From assembly GCA_963750735.1 (NCBI GenBank), contig CAVVRY010000019.1, positions 124,001-188,000 on the forward strand: 64,000 nt of DNA. Reading direction: 5' to 3'. Under the pieces are notes generated by a model that saw nothing but the letters and a program-made list of their open reading frames with translations, was not told the origin of the DNA and ran no database searches. The stretch is from JANTGF01 sp963750735 (GTDB taxonomy: Bacteria > Bacteroidota > Bacteroidia > Bacteroidales > VadinHA17). Shown here piece by piece: positions 17,634 through 27,527 of the stretch. Both the position numbers and the translations under genes were made by a program. The stretch's first letter is position 1. Each line of letters opens with the position of its first letter.

Positions 17634-18245
17634 GTGAAAATAATATGCATTGGAAGAAATTATAGTGAACATGCGAAAGAGTTGAATAATCCTCTTCCCG
17701 AGAAACCGGTTTTTTTTATGAAGCCCGATTCATCCATTTTAAAAAACAATAAGCCATTTTTTTTACCCGATTTCTCACAGGATGTGCATTACGAAGTTGA
17801 GCTAGTACTTAAGATATCCAAATTGGGAAAAAATATTGATGAAAAATTTGCAGATAGATATTTTAACGAAATTGGAATTGGGATTGATTTCACTGCTAGA
17901 GATCTCCAGAAGGAATGCAAAAGCAAAGGACTACCATGGGAAATCGCCAAAGCATTTGAGAATTCAGCCCCTCTCGGTAAGTTCCTCCCAAAGGAAAACT
18001 TCTCAGATCTGGGAGATATTAAATTTCATTTAAATATTAACGATCAAACAGTTCAGATGGGAACATCAAGAGATATGATATTTTCATTCAATAAACTCAT
18101 TTCCTATTTATCTCAGTTCTTCACGCTTAAAACAGGTGATCTTATATTTACTGGTACACCCGCCGGTGTCGGACCAGTGCACAAGAATGATCATTTGCTG
18201 GCATACATCGAAGATAAATTATTGCTCGATTTCAGGGTGAAATAA
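17634..18245 (+). CDS. Fumarylacetoacetate-hydrolase family protein
   Basis: A cytosolic Mg-dependent FAH-fold enzyme, 203 residues, of the short FAHD1/YcgM type (acylpyruvase or oxaloacetate decarboxylase activity in characterised members). Metal ligands fit the family: Glu54 and Glu56 in HYEVELVL and Asp85 in GIGIDFTARD. The C-terminus carries the typical GDLIFTGTPAGVGPV. Start is GTG at 17634, directly before the conserved KIICIGRNYSEHAKEL. It follows the exonuclease gene by 71 bp; no pathway partner is next to it. Confidence 0.9.
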   Translation: MKIICIGRNYSEHAKELNNPLPEKPVFFMKPDSSILKNNKPFFLPDFSQDVHYEVELVLKISKLGKNIDEKFADRYFNEIGIGIDFTARDLQKECKSKGLPWEIAKAFENSAPLGKFLPKENFSDLGDIKFHLNINDQTVQMGTSRDMIFSFNKLISYLSQFFTLKTGDLIFTGTPAGVGPVHKNDHLLAYIEDKLLLDFRVK

Positions 18246-18268
18246 ATTCAAGTTGCCTCTTTTGAATT
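18245..18268. terminator. Weak hairpin between convergent genes
   Basis: AATTCAA and TTGAATT form a 7-bp stem around a 10-base loop in the 26-bp gap between two convergent genes. The AT-rich stem is weak; a two-way terminator role is inferred from position. Confidence 0.3.
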
Positions 18269-18271
18269 CTA

Positions 18272-20032
18272 TTATTCGAAGGAAATTTCCGTTACCTTAT
18301 TTAATCGGTAAACCGGATATCTCTTGTGGCTCTTTTCATAATAGAGGGAATTCACATAAATAAAACTCATTTGTGCATAGCCATTTGCTGCAAATTCAGG
18401 ATTGTTGGCTTTCTTTTCCTCAAATTCTTTTTTTAATTCAGGATGAGCCTCGAGATAATTGATTGCCTTTTGTTCAAATCCAGAAGGTGAAAAGTACTCT
18501 CTTCGGTCAAATACTGGATTAAAAAAGTTCCAGCTTAGGTAGGAGTCAATTCCTGTAGGCTCAAGTACTTCCATTATAAACCTGTTTGAAGCTTGATTCA
18601 TTTCAATGATATAATCACCCTTGTAGAATTGAATTTCCTGTTTCTCATGAGTAGTTTTAATATCATTAATCACAAAGTGTCCATTGCTTGGTCTTTGTGA
18701 ATATTTAAAGGAATTCAGATAGTAGGCTTCAACCTCTAGTTTTAGATCACTCTGTAACCTGGATAGTCTAATTCCATTAATTTCCAGATATTCTATTGCT
18801 TTCTCCCATGCCTGCGGAATAACATAATATTCAGGTTTAATAATAGTGTCATTTGGAGAAAAATATTGGTAATAAGGAACTTCTTTGGAGTAAGGTGAAT
18901 TCCTATCGTAATAGTAATTCATGATTCCAGTGAGCGGACTTTTTTTCATTTCACCATTGTATCCCTTAAATAATAACAATTCTTTGTGATTCTTATCCAG
19001 AACCCATCTCGAAACAAAAACTTTTTCTTCGATTGAAGCTAAATCTGCTTGCTTCTTTGTTTCAATTATCTCTTTGTAATTTTTGTTTGAAAATTCAGCC
19101 AATGCAGAGAGAAAATGATAAACAGACTTAACCTGATCTCCGAATTTTTTATACACATGGTTTTCTGTCATGAAGGCATATGTATTAAACAGAGAAGCAA
19201 AACCAGTTGAAACTCTTGGTGCATCAAAATATGAAGATATCCCATCATTAGCGTTCCTGGTGTTCCAGTTTACATAAGGAGTCATTTCATACGGCGATTT
19301 TTTCATTTTTTCATATAAATCAGGAACCATTTTATCTTTAAAAAAAGAACTCATTGGCTCAGGAAGTCTCTGAAAAACTGTTGCTATCAAAGTCAGTGTA
19401 TATTGATGGTCAGATCCATTCGTAGTATGAGTGTCAAGAAAGACTTCAGGTTTCCAATTATGGAAGGCTTGAACCAATGATCTGGCATTCTTACTGTCCA
19501 TTTTTATAAAATCACGATTTAAATCGAGATTTTTACCATTTCCCCTAAAACCTGATTCAGGCGGTGTATCCTGATTTGTTCTGTTATAAGGGCTGCGGTT
19601 TAAGTGTCCTCCAATATTGTAAACAGGAATTATGCAAATTACGGTGTTATCAAGGTATTTACCCTTTTTATCTTTATTGTCGAGTACATTCATAGCAAAC
19701 TGAATGCTTGCATCAATTCCGGGGGGTTCACCAGGATGTATACCATTATTAACAAAAATGACACATCTTTTTTTTGAATGAACTGATTCGGGACTAAAAT
19801 CTGAATCCTTTGACATTACAAACAGGTGAAGTGGTTTCCCTATATCAGTTTCTCCTATTGTAAATAGTCTAGCAGATTCGTGTTTCTCATCTAGAAGTTT
19901 ATAGGCCTTAATAACCTCATCATAGGTAAGAGTTTCGTCGTTTTCATATCGAAGCTTTATTTGACCATTGAGTATTGGACTTGAAATCAGGATAATAACG
20001 CTGCTTAAAAGAATAATTAAATATGCTCTCAT
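18272..20032 (-). CDS. Secreted M14-family zinc carboxypeptidase
   Basis: An exported metallopeptidase of 586 residues. Residues 1-23 are a signal peptide. Zinc ligands are His99 and Glu102 in NNGIHPGEPPG and His202 in DTHTTNG; Arg173 in LDLNRDF matches the substrate-binding arginine of carboxypeptidase A. The C-terminal 250 residues are an additional region without a motif I know. No T9SS sorting domain is visible, so it is likely periplasmic. It is the last gene of a minus-strand series but has 70 bp to the next gene upstream. Confidence 0.9.
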   Translation of the reverse strand: MRAYLIILLSSVIILISSPILNGQIKLRYENDETLTYDEVIKAYKLLDEKHESARLFTIGETDIGKPLHLFVMSKDSDFSPESVHSKKRCVIFVNNGIHPGEPPGIDASIQFAMNVLDNKDKKGKYLDNTVICIIPVYNIGGHLNRSPYNRTNQDTPPESGFRGNGKNLDLNRDFIKMDSKNARSLVQAFHNWKPEVFLDTHTTNGSDHQYTLTLIATVFQRLPEPMSSFFKDKMVPDLYEKMKKSPYEMTPYVNWNTRNANDGISSYFDAPRVSTGFASLFNTYAFMTENHVYKKFGDQVKSVYHFLSALAEFSNKNYKEIIETKKQADLASIEEKVFVSRWVLDKNHKELLLFKGYNGEMKKSPLTGIMNYYYDRNSPYSKEVPYYQYFSPNDTIIKPEYYVIPQAWEKAIEYLEINGIRLSRLQSDLKLEVEAYYLNSFKYSQRPSNGHFVINDIKTTHEKQEIQFYKGDYIIEMNQASNRFIMEVLEPTGIDSYLSWNFFNPVFDRREYFSPSGFEQKAINYLEAHPELKKEFEEKKANNPEFAANGYAQMSFIYVNSLYYEKSHKRYPVYRLNKVTEISFE

Positions 20033-20102
20033 GTATGGTATTCTTAAAAATTTGGATGAAGGTAAATTTAAATTTTTTGATCTTCCAATGCAAAATTGAG
20101 AT

Positions 20103-20975
20103 TTAAGTTAATAAGTTACCAACATGTTTACCAATATTGTTGTATTCATAAACGAATTCTGAAAAAAATTCGAGAATCTCCTGACTTTCATTTAAAGATT
20201 GAATGTGAGGTAAAATTTTCTCTGGTGAAATCATGTCTTGAATTATTAACTTATCCAATAAATTGACTATTTTAATTGTACTTGGATTTGTCAAGGTATT
20301 TGTATCTATTTTAATGTCATGCAAAAGTTCAGAATAAAATAACTTGGTTATATGGTACCTGTTCCGGTGAAAGTTAACGAGATCATTGTAGTTTGAAAAT
20401 TGAGTACTAAAGTGGTTAAATCGTGAATCCAGGCTAAACAAAACTTCCTGAGGAATATTCTGTCTTGGGTAATCCCTTAAAACATATATTTCCCAATAGC
20501 GAAATATCCCAATTATTCCAAAAGAATCTAAATCATCGGCAACACAGAGGAATGGTAGGGTATCTACCTTTTCAATCACTTTTTTGAAAATATCTTTTCT
20601 GTAAGATTTATCATCATGGTACTCAATGGCATCGAGGATGTGGTTTAGCTCCTTAGGTTTGGTCAGGCACTTGGTTTTGAAAAATTCTTCACAAATCCCC
20701 CTGCTTAATTTCCCATGTTTTGAATCATAGGATATTGACATTCCCGTATCGTGAAACAATGATGTGATTAATAAATTTTCAATTGATATTATATCAATAT
20801 GTTGTGTGATTCTTGTATAAGAGGTAATTAGTTCTTTAGCATAGTTCCATGTGCGAATTGAATGAAAATGATCATGAGAGGGTAGCCACTTATCCTTAAA
20901 CACATCTTTTATGTAAGGCAGAATAACATGCAACCATTTATCCTCAATTTTTTTAATTTTTTCAGATACAATCAT
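20103..20975 (-). CDS. HD-domain metal-dependent phosphohydrolase-like protein
   Basis: A 290-residue soluble protein with an HD fold in its N-terminal half: SHDHFHSIRTW (first His), LFHDTGMS (HD pair) and DAIEYHDDKS (later His/Asp). The C-terminal half is helical and unassigned. Members act on nucleotides or cyclic nucleotides, but the substrate here is unknown. I start at the ATG at 20975; an upstream TTG would add eight residues that lie in a terminator hairpin region. The gene upstream is a small DNA-binding protein gene, separated by that terminator. Confidence 0.8.
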   Translation of the reverse strand: MIVSEKIKKIEDKWLHVILPYIKDVFKDKWLPSHDHFHSIRTWNYAKELITSYTRITQHIDIISIENLLITSLFHDTGMSISYDSKHGKLSRGICEEFFKTKCLTKPKELNHILDAIEYHDDKSYRKDIFKKVIEKVDTLPFLCVADDLDSFGIIGIFRYWEIYVLRDYPRQNIPQEVLFSLDSRFNHFSTQFSNYNDLVNFHRNRYHITKLFYSELLHDIKIDTNTLTNPSTIKIVNLLDKLIIQDMISPEKILPHIQSLNESQEILEFFSEFVYEYNNIGKHVGNLLT

Positions 20976-20991
20976 ATTCTGAGAAATAAAA

Positions 20992-21021
20992 AAAAGCAAA
21001 AAAGATTCCTTTTTTGCTTTT
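20992..21021 (-). terminator. Intrinsic terminator after the small DNA-binding protein gene
   Basis: A perfect 13-bp inverted repeat, AAAAGCAAAAAAG and CTTTTTTGCTTTT, with a 4-base loop. On the minus strand it is followed by further T residues. It lies 22 bp after the stop of the 82-residue gene. Confidence 0.8.
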
Positions 21022-21043
21022 ATAAATAATTGTGTACTGGTAT

Positions 21044-21292
21044 TTAATTTGATTCTGACATCTCTCTTGCAATATCTAGAATTGTAGTATCATCAAGAAT
21101 AACAATTCCACCATCAGGGCCTTGCTCAATATGGATCCCAACACTTTCACCTTTACTGTAATTAGAACCTCCAAAATAATTTCTTACAGTTTCAACATTC
21201 AAATCAAGTTTTTCAGCTATCCTGTGCATACTCCCATCAGGCAATTGATCTTTAATTTTTCGCAACTCATTAAAAGTAATTGTTTTAGTCAT
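21044..21292 (-). CDS. Small helix-turn-helix DNA-binding-like protein
   Basis: An 82-residue protein. Residues 1-45 look like a helix-turn-helix (MTKTITFNELRKIKDQLP, MHRIAEKLDLNVETVRNYFG), followed by a short acidic tail (TTILDIAREMSESN). Similar short proteins are widespread in Bacteroidia and are usually annotated only as DNA-binding protein. It is a monocistronic unit with its own terminator. Target unknown. Confidence 0.75.
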   Translation of the reverse strand: MTKTITFNELRKIKDQLPDGSMHRIAEKLDLNVETVRNYFGGSNYSKGESVGIHIEQGPDGGIVILDDTTILDIAREMSESN

Positions 21293-21595
21293 ATCTTTCT
21301 ATTTATTTGGATAAAATTAAACTGCCTTGTAAAGATAATGAATTTTAAGAAAAGAATAATCATAATTAAGTCATTTTGAGACAAGATAAATCAATACCTG
21401 GAACAGTTTTACACTTTTCCAAACTGAAACCTTGGTTGCTAAATGCTTGCAAATAAGTATTATAATTATATTATTTTATTTATAGAGGATTGTTTTCTTA
21501 TAATTTGTGCCACAAAAGTTAAAAAGAGTTAAAAGCTGGTTATGTAAAATAGAAATTCATCAAATAATGTAATTATATTGAAAAAGCCAGCATTT
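21293..21595. other. Intergenic region of about 300 bp
   Basis: No gene, RNA or repeat that I can support. A near-match to the -7 element (minus strand TATCTTTA, around 21331-21338) could serve the small DNA-binding protein gene. The rest is plain AT-rich sequence, and no terminator for the gene on its right is obvious. Confidence 0.4.
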
Positions 21596-23011
21596 TTAAG
21601 TACTTTCATGACTAATCACATATACCTGCCCTGCTTCATCCCTGGTTACTTTAATTTCTTCACCCGAATTAATAAAACCTACCTCTGAAATTGCATCAAA
21701 TATTTCACCATCCACTTCAACTTTACCTGATGGCCTTAGAATTGTGATGGCCTTCCCAATCTTACCTATTTTCTTTTTTTGAGTGGCTGCATCAACTCCA
21801 ACAAATCCTAATTCTTTGTCCTGAATTGAATACAGGGCAAATTTTAAGCGCTTTGATCCAAATAACTGCTTGGTTAAAATTAATGAAATAGTTAGGGATA
21901 AAAATATAGACACCATTACTATGAATAGTGCTTTTACTGTAGCTTCTATAGCAAGTTTCATATCCAATTGAAAGACAATATTATCAACCATACTTAATGT
22001 TAGTCCGGTAATCAAGAGAATGACCCCACTTATGCCCGCTACCCCAAACCCCGGAATAGCAAATATTTCTACAGCTATAAGGATTAGGCCAACAAAAAAT
22101 AAAATCAACTCCCAATTAGCAACAAGCCCTTCAACATAAAGTGGTGCAAAATATAAAACTGCAGCGAAGATTGCTGCCCCCAGTGGAAAACCAATTCCCG
22201 GGGATTGTAATTCGTAGTAAATTCCTCCAACAATAACCATTATAAGGAGTCCTGAAATTATCGGCGAAACCAAAAAGTGAATGATCTTGTCAGTCGTTGA
22301 AGGGACATATTCTTTTAGCTCGTAACTTTCAATCCCAGCTAATTCAAGAACTTCTTGAATATTTTCTGCTTTTCCCTCACAATAGCCCACCGCAATTGCT
22401 TCATCAGCAGTCAAAGTCAATACTTTTCCAGTATCACTTAAATTTTCAATATAAACGGAGGGATCAACCATTGCTTCAGCAATTTTTGGATCACGATACC
22501 ATTTATAAATTGTATCATTGCCCTGAATTAAGGTATCCTTGCCATGAGTTTCTGCTGTGGATCGCATAGTTGATCGCATAAATGATTGGAATTTATCCGG
22601 AACTTGCTGACCAGATTGATTAACCACTGTAGCTGCTCCAATACTGGCACCGGGTCTCATATATATTCGGTCACACGCAATGGATATCAATGCTCCGGCA
22701 GAAGCAGCGTTATTATCAACAAAAACATAGGTAGGTATATCACAATTTAGAATTCGAGTGCGAATAGAATCGGCAGAAGTAACAAGACCACCATAAGTAT
22801 TCATATGTATTATTATATAGTCAGCTCCCAAAGAACTGGCCTCTTCCATACTTTTTTTTGTTATTCTCCATACAGGTTCCGCAATTTCTTTTTTAATATC
22901 AAACTTGTATACCAAAACTTTCTCACTAGAACTACTGCCATCCTGGCCAAATAAGCTTAAAGGCAAAAGCGCTATGGCAATAATTGAAATAAATTTTGAG
23001 AATTTTGACAT
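21596..23011 (-). CDS. NfeD-family membrane-bound ClpP-class serine protease
   Basis: A 471-residue inner-membrane protein of the long NfeD class. Residues 1-23 are a signal peptide. Residues of about 30-235 form a ClpP/SppA-fold protease domain with the catalytic Ser104 in NNAASAGALIS and a lysine near residue 140 as the likely partner. Four or more membrane helices follow (about 245-390), and the C-terminus (GKIGKAITILRPSGKVEVDG) is the NfeD OB-fold domain. Characterised members work with stomatin/SPFH proteins; none is adjacent here. It follows mqnA by 6 bp on the same strand. Confidence 0.92.
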   Translation of the reverse strand: MSKFSKFISIIAIALLPLSLFGQDGSSSSEKVLVYKFDIKKEIAEPVWRITKKSMEEASSLGADYIIIHMNTYGGLVTSADSIRTRILNCDIPTYVFVDNNAASAGALISIACDRIYMRPGASIGAATVVNQSGQQVPDKFQSFMRSTMRSTAETHGKDTLIQGNDTIYKWYRDPKIAEAMVDPSVYIENLSDTGKVLTLTADEAIAVGYCEGKAENIQEVLELAGIESYELKEYVPSTTDKIIHFLVSPIISGLLIMVIVGGIYYELQSPGIGFPLGAAIFAAVLYFAPLYVEGLVANWELILFFVGLILIAVEIFAIPGFGVAGISGVILLITGLTLSMVDNIVFQLDMKLAIEATVKALFIVMVSIFLSLTISLILTKQLFGSKRLKFALYSIQDKELGFVGVDAATQKKKIGKIGKAITILRPSGKVEVDGEIFDAISEVGFINSGEEIKVTRDEAGQVYVISHEST

Positions 23012-23017
23012 GGTTAT

Positions 23018-23776
23018 TTATTTTAAGTCATTAACTAAATTCAGAAACAGATCCAAACCCTTTCTTTTCTTGTCATCCAGTATATAGCTTATATCATTTG
23101 ACAAGTATTCAAATAATTCAGGTTTTTCGAGTGCAGAATTATCCGGAATTTCATTCACTGCCTTCATCATATTATTTACTCCGTATTGCAACGCCTTGTT
23201 AAATTTACTCAAAAAATTAGATTCTATATGTTTATTTGATGTCCAAGTTGCAAAAACAAAAGGTAAACCGGTAAATAAATACCATTGTTCCGATAGATCA
23301 AAACAATACTTATAATTTTTACTCATTCTGAAAGATCTGTCACCAATTACCACACCAGCTTGTTTTTCACTCAAAGGAGTTTTTTCATATCCGGGAGATG
23401 CATTTATCCAATTGACCTCAATATTCCAGTAATTTTTAGCCAATATTTTTGCCAGCAAAACGGAAGTTCTTGATTGATAATCAAGCATAATTGTATTTAT
23501 CTGGTTTATCTTGGTATTACTGTATAAAATGACTGATTTTACTTTGCCAACCGACCCTATGCAAAAATCGGAAATAATGTTATTGTAGCCAATTTGTGGG
23601 AGAATTGCTACCGGAACGAGCCCAATATCAGCTTTATCTTTTATAAGTTTTTCTGCACAAACAGAAGGATTATCTAATGTAAGCTCTATTTGATCAAGTA
23701 TCTCGTGGTTTTTAAGTCCATAAATAAATGGAATAGTGTTCAAATATGATACAGCGGATATTCTATATTTATTCAT
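23018..23776 (-). CDS. mqnA: Chorismate dehydratase MqnA (futalosine pathway)
   Basis: First enzyme of the futalosine route to menaquinone, dehydrating chorismate to 3-enolpyruvoylbenzoate. The periplasmic-binding-protein-like fold is shown by ISAVSYLNTIPFIYGL at the N-terminus, DIGLVPVAILP, MLDYQSRTSVLLAKIL and GDRSFRM; the length (252 residues) is normal. Together with the UbiA-type gene at 6.4-7.2 kb it points to futalosine-type menaquinone synthesis rather than the MenFDHCEB route. mqnB, mqnC, mqnD and mqnE are not in the window. Confidence 0.93.
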   Translation of the reverse strand: MNKYRISAVSYLNTIPFIYGLKNHEILDQIELTLDNPSVCAEKLIKDKADIGLVPVAILPQIGYNNIISDFCIGSVGKVKSVILYSNTKINQINTIMLDYQSRTSVLLAKILAKNYWNIEVNWINASPGYEKTPLSEKQAGVVIGDRSFRMSKNYKYCFDLSEQWYLFTGLPFVFATWTSNKHIESNFLSKFNKALQYGVNNMMKAVNEIPDNSALEKPELFEYLSNDISYILDDKKRKGLDLFLNLVNDLK

Positions 23777-24000
23777 CTAATAACTAGTGCCTTAATTTTA
23801 TTAAAATTGATCAGCGTTTAGGTAGTGTATCCAAAAAGCCAATTGATTTGGTGGGTTGAAATTACAAAAAACATTAATTCTTCCCGGGTGTTTCACAAAA
23901 TAATATATCAGAGGTCATAGGCTAATTCAATTTTATGAATAATTGATATTATATAACTTTCCTATTATGTAGCGATGATAAATTTTCATATTAAAATACA

Positions 24001-24008
24001 TACCTTTG
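24001..24008 (+). promoter_or_regulatory. Promoter -7 element of purB
   Basis: TACCTTTG matches TAnnTTTG and lies 25 bp before the purB ATG, giving a short leader. No clear -33 TTTG is visible. Confidence 0.5.
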
Positions 24009-24033
24009 TATTCGCTGCAATAACGGGACAATT

Positions 24034-25395
24034 ATGGATACAAATTTTTTAAATGCCATTTCACCAGTGGATGGAAGGTATGCTGAAAAGGTAAAAAATC
24101 TATCTCCTTACTTTTCTGAAGCTTCATTATTTAAATACAGACTTCAAATTGAGGTTGAGTATTTCATTGCATTATGTACATTGCCATTGCCTCAATTGAG
24201 TGAATTTAAAAGAATTAACTTTATAAAATTGAGGGAGTTATATACAGATTTTCAATTGTCTTCAGCTAAGAGGATGAAGGATATTGAAAAAACAACCAAT
24301 CATGATGTTAAAGCCGTAGAATATTATCTGAAAGAGAAATTTGATGAACTTGGAATTTCTGATTATAAAGAATTTATTCATTTTGGGTTAACATCACAAG
24401 ATATTAATAATACTGCTGTTCCGAAGTTGTTTTTTGATTCTCTTCACGAAATTTACATCCCACTGCTGGAAGATTTGATTTTAAAGATGAAGACACTTTC
24501 ACGGGATTGGAAGTCCGTTTCAATGCTGGCTAGAACACATGGGCAACCAGCTTCTCCAACTACTTTAGGCAAAGAATTTTTGGTTTTTGTTGATCGCCTG
24601 GAAAACCAATTAGGCACTCTTCTTTTAATTCCCAAATCCTCAAAATTTGGAGGTGCTACAGGTAACTTTAATGCACATGTTGCAACTTACCCTGATATTA
24701 ACTGGATAGAATTCGCTGATAATTTTGTTAATGAAACCCTTGGCCTTTACCGTTCAAAAATCACAACTCAAATTGAACATTATGATTTTTTGGCTTCTGC
24801 TTTTGATAACCTCAGGAGAATAAATACCATTTTAATTGATTTTGATCGGGATATCTGGACCTATATTTCAATGGACTACTTCAAGCAAAAAATAAAAAAA
24901 GGAGAAATCGGTTCATCTGCAATGCCACATAAAGTTAATCCTATTGATTTTGAGAATTCAGAAGGAAACCTTGGGATGGCAAATGCGATATTTGACTTTC
25001 TAGCAAATAAGCTACCTATTTCACGTTTACAGAGAGATTTAACTGATTCAACTGTATTAAGAAATATTGGAGTACCAATTGCCCATACAATTATTGCTTT
25101 CAAGTCTACGATAAAAGGCCTGAATAAACTCCTAATTAACCAGGAAAAAATATATGCTGACCTTGAAAATAACTGGAGTGTGGTTGCTGAAGCTATTCAA
25201 AATATTTTAAGACGGGAAGGATACCCTAATCCATATGAAACACTATTAACCCTAACAAGAAAGAATACTTTTGTAGATAAGGAGACCATTACTAACTTTA
25301 TAAAAGAACTTTCAGTATCTGAGAAAGTTAAAAAGGAGATGTTAAATATTACACCCTTGAATTATACTGGAATTACTGACTACGACCCTCTCTAG
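24034..25395 (+). CDS. purB: Adenylosuccinate lyase
   Basis: Purine-synthesis enzyme acting twice: on SAICAR and on adenylosuccinate. The fumarase-superfamily signature GSSAMPHKVNPIDFENSEG carries the catalytic serine loop, and TNHDVKAVEYYLKE and ARTHGQPASPTTLGKE match the other active-site regions. Its 453 residues are the length of the E. coli-type enzyme. The ABC transporter gene follows after 9 bp and may be co-transcribed, although the functions are unrelated. Confidence 0.97.
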   Translation: MDTNFLNAISPVDGRYAEKVKNLSPYFSEASLFKYRLQIEVEYFIALCTLPLPQLSEFKRINFIKLRELYTDFQLSSAKRMKDIEKTTNHDVKAVEYYLKEKFDELGISDYKEFIHFGLTSQDINNTAVPKLFFDSLHEIYIPLLEDLILKMKTLSRDWKSVSMLARTHGQPASPTTLGKEFLVFVDRLENQLGTLLLIPKSSKFGGATGNFNAHVATYPDINWIEFADNFVNETLGLYRSKITTQIEHYDFLASAFDNLRRINTILIDFDRDIWTYISMDYFKQKIKKGEIGSSAMPHKVNPIDFENSEGNLGMANAIFDFLANKLPISRLQRDLTDSTVLRNIGVPIAHTIIAFKSTIKGLNKLLINQEKIYADLENNWSVVAEAIQNILRREGYPNPYETLLTLTRKNTFVDKETITNFIKELSVSEKVKKEMLNITPLNYTGITDYDPL

Positions 25396-25404
25396 GATAT
25401 AATA

Positions 25405-27225
25405 ATGAAACAATTTCTCTCCGTACTATCTTATATTAAACCTTATTGGAAGCATGCATTTCTGAATGTTTTGTTTAATGTTTTAGCTGCAATTTTTGCC
25501 CTGTTTTCATTTTCTATGGCTATACCTTTTCTTGGAATTCTTTTCGAAACACAGAATCCTGCCATTGAGAAAGTACCTCTTGAATTCTCTATGGAATCAA
25601 TAATGGCAAATGTTAATTATTTTCTAACACAAATTATTGTAATTCATGGAAAAGCCACGGCTTTGTTATATGTAAGCATTGCAGTAATAATTGTTACCTT
25701 TTTGAAAACCGGCTCTGTATACCTGGCAAATTATTTCATTGTACCTGTAAGGACTGGAGTTGAAAAAGATATTAGAAATAAAATTTTCCGAAAAATTTTA
25801 AAACTTCCACTAGCATATTATACTGAAGCCAGGAAAGGGGACATCATTTCAAGAATTTCAACAGATGTTAAGGAGGTTGAAATATCGATTATGAGTTCTC
25901 TTGAAATGCTTTTTAGAGATCCTGCTACAATTATTATTTTCCTTATATCAATGTTTTTGATGAGTTATCAGCTCACGCTGTTGGTCCTGATCTTATTGCC
26001 CATCAGTGGGTTTTTTATTGGCCGTCTGGGTAAAAAATTAAAAACCACCTCATTTAAGGGACAAAAGAAGATGGGATTCTTATTATCTGTTATTGAAGAG
26101 TCTCTTTCTGGATTGAGAATTATTAAAGCTTTTAATGCGGAGGATTACTTTATAACCAGGTTTCTAAAAACCAATGATACATATACCTGGTTGCAGAGAA
26201 AAATTCATAGGAGAAGGTATTTAGCCAGTCCTATGAGTGAATTTTCCGGAACCTTAATTATGATGATATTAATGTACTATGGAGGTCGGATTGTCCTGGT
26301 AGGAGATTCGAGTTTGCCACCGGAAGTATTTATCACATTTATTATTGTCTTTTCGCAAATAATTAACCCGGCGAAAAGCTTATCAGCTGCCTATTTCAAT
26401 ATTCAAAAAGGGCTGGCTTCAATAGATCGAATAAATGGAGTGCTAAATGCACAGGAAACTATAGTTGAGAAGAAGGATGCAATTTCTATTTCAGAATTCA
26501 AAGACAATATCAAATATGAAAATGTATATTTCAAATATAATACAGAGCCTGTTTTAAAAAATATTAACCTGGAAATAAAAAAAGGTCAAACAATTGCACT
26601 TGTTGGGCAATCAGGAGGAGGGAAATCAACCCTGGCAGATTTGCTTCCCAGATTTATTGATCCTGAATCAGGAAGCCTTCAGATTGATGGAATAAATATC
26701 GATCAGTTTAAGGTAACTGATTTAAGGCATTTGATGGGAATTGTTACGCAGGAACCAATACTTTTTAATGATACTTTTTTTAATAATATAGCATTTGGAC
26801 TTTCTGATATTAGTGAAGAAATGGTTGTAAACGCAGCAAAGGTGGCAAATGCACATGATTTTATAATTGAAACACCAATGGGCTATCAGGCCAACATTGG
26901 AGAGCGAGGGAGTAAGCTTTCGGGAGGACAAAGACAAAGAATAAGTATAGCTCGTGCCCTTCTTAAAAATCCCCCAATTCTAATTCTTGATGAGGCTACT
27001 TCTTCACTTGATACTGAGTCTGAAAAATTAGTTCAGGATGCCATTATAAAATTAATGGAAAACCGGACTTCCATTATTATTGCACACAGACTGTCAACCA
27101 TTAAAAATGCAAATGAGATTTGTGTAATTCAGGATGGGGAAATTATTGAGAGAGGCCGGCATAAGGACCTAATTGCCAGAAAAGGACATTATTATATCTT
27201 ACACAAACTTCAGGCATCGGATTAA
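25405..27225 (+). CDS. ABC exporter, fused membrane and ATPase domains (MsbA-like)
   Basis: A half-transporter of 606 residues: six membrane helices in about residues 1-320, then an ATPase domain with Walker A (GQSGGGKST), signature LSGGQRQR, Walker B (ILILDEATSSLD) and the H-loop (IIIAHRLST). This is the B-type exporter layout shared by MsbA lipid flippases and multidrug pumps; the sequence does not decide between them. Bacteroidota commonly carry an MsbA-like protein of this form. It follows purB by 9 bp. Confidence 0.92.
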   Translation: MKQFLSVLSYIKPYWKHAFLNVLFNVLAAIFALFSFSMAIPFLGILFETQNPAIEKVPLEFSMESIMANVNYFLTQIIVIHGKATALLYVSIAVIIVTFLKTGSVYLANYFIVPVRTGVEKDIRNKIFRKILKLPLAYYTEARKGDIISRISTDVKEVEISIMSSLEMLFRDPATIIIFLISMFLMSYQLTLLVLILLPISGFFIGRLGKKLKTTSFKGQKKMGFLLSVIEESLSGLRIIKAFNAEDYFITRFLKTNDTYTWLQRKIHRRRYLASPMSEFSGTLIMMILMYYGGRIVLVGDSSLPPEVFITFIIVFSQIINPAKSLSAAYFNIQKGLASIDRINGVLNAQETIVEKKDAISISEFKDNIKYENVYFKYNTEPVLKNINLEIKKGQTIALVGQSGGGKSTLADLLPRFIDPESGSLQIDGINIDQFKVTDLRHLMGIVTQEPILFNDTFFNNIAFGLSDISEEMVVNAAKVANAHDFIIETPMGYQANIGERGSKLSGGQRQRISIARALLKNPPILILDEATSSLDTESEKLVQDAIIKLMENRTSIIIAHRLSTIKNANEICVIQDGEIIERGRHKDLIARKGHYYILHKLQASD

Positions 27226-27494
27226 TGGTTAATCCTTGGCCCAAGGTCGTCATGGTTAAGATTTTCTGCTCAGATAAGGCATATCAACAGCTCTCATTCC
27301 AAAAACAAAGGAGTTAAGAATAATTTGCACCAGAATCTTTAAACTCTTTTCTGGAAAGAGATATTATTTGACGATCCAATTAGGCAAGATACCTTGCAAT
27401 CCAAATTAATCCCTTTTTAGTTGCTCTTATAAAGTTTTTCATATCATCTGTGCTTTCCCAGGCAAGTCTGACTCTACAATCTAAAAACAAAAAA
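27226..27494. other. Gene-free stretch with possible coding remnants on the minus strand
   Basis: No intact gene. On the minus strand two short protein-like pieces in different frames occur: one at about 27380-27478 (VRLAWESTDDMKNFIRATKK, ending RYLA) and one at about 27263-27360 (IILNSFVFGMRAVDMPYLSR). They lie just beyond the tRNA-Ser terminator and may be a decayed gene or chance. I do not recognise them. Confidence 0.2.
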
Positions 27495-27513
27495 CCCGCA
27501 GTTTGTCTGCGGG
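27495..27513 (-). terminator. Intrinsic terminator of the tRNA-Ser gene
   Basis: CCCGCAG and CTGCGGG form a 7-bp GC-rich stem around a 5-base loop. On the minus strand it is followed by TTTTTTG and more T residues, and it lies 15 bp past the tRNA 3' end. Confidence 0.85.
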
Positions 27514-27527
27514 CTTAATTAGTTTTG

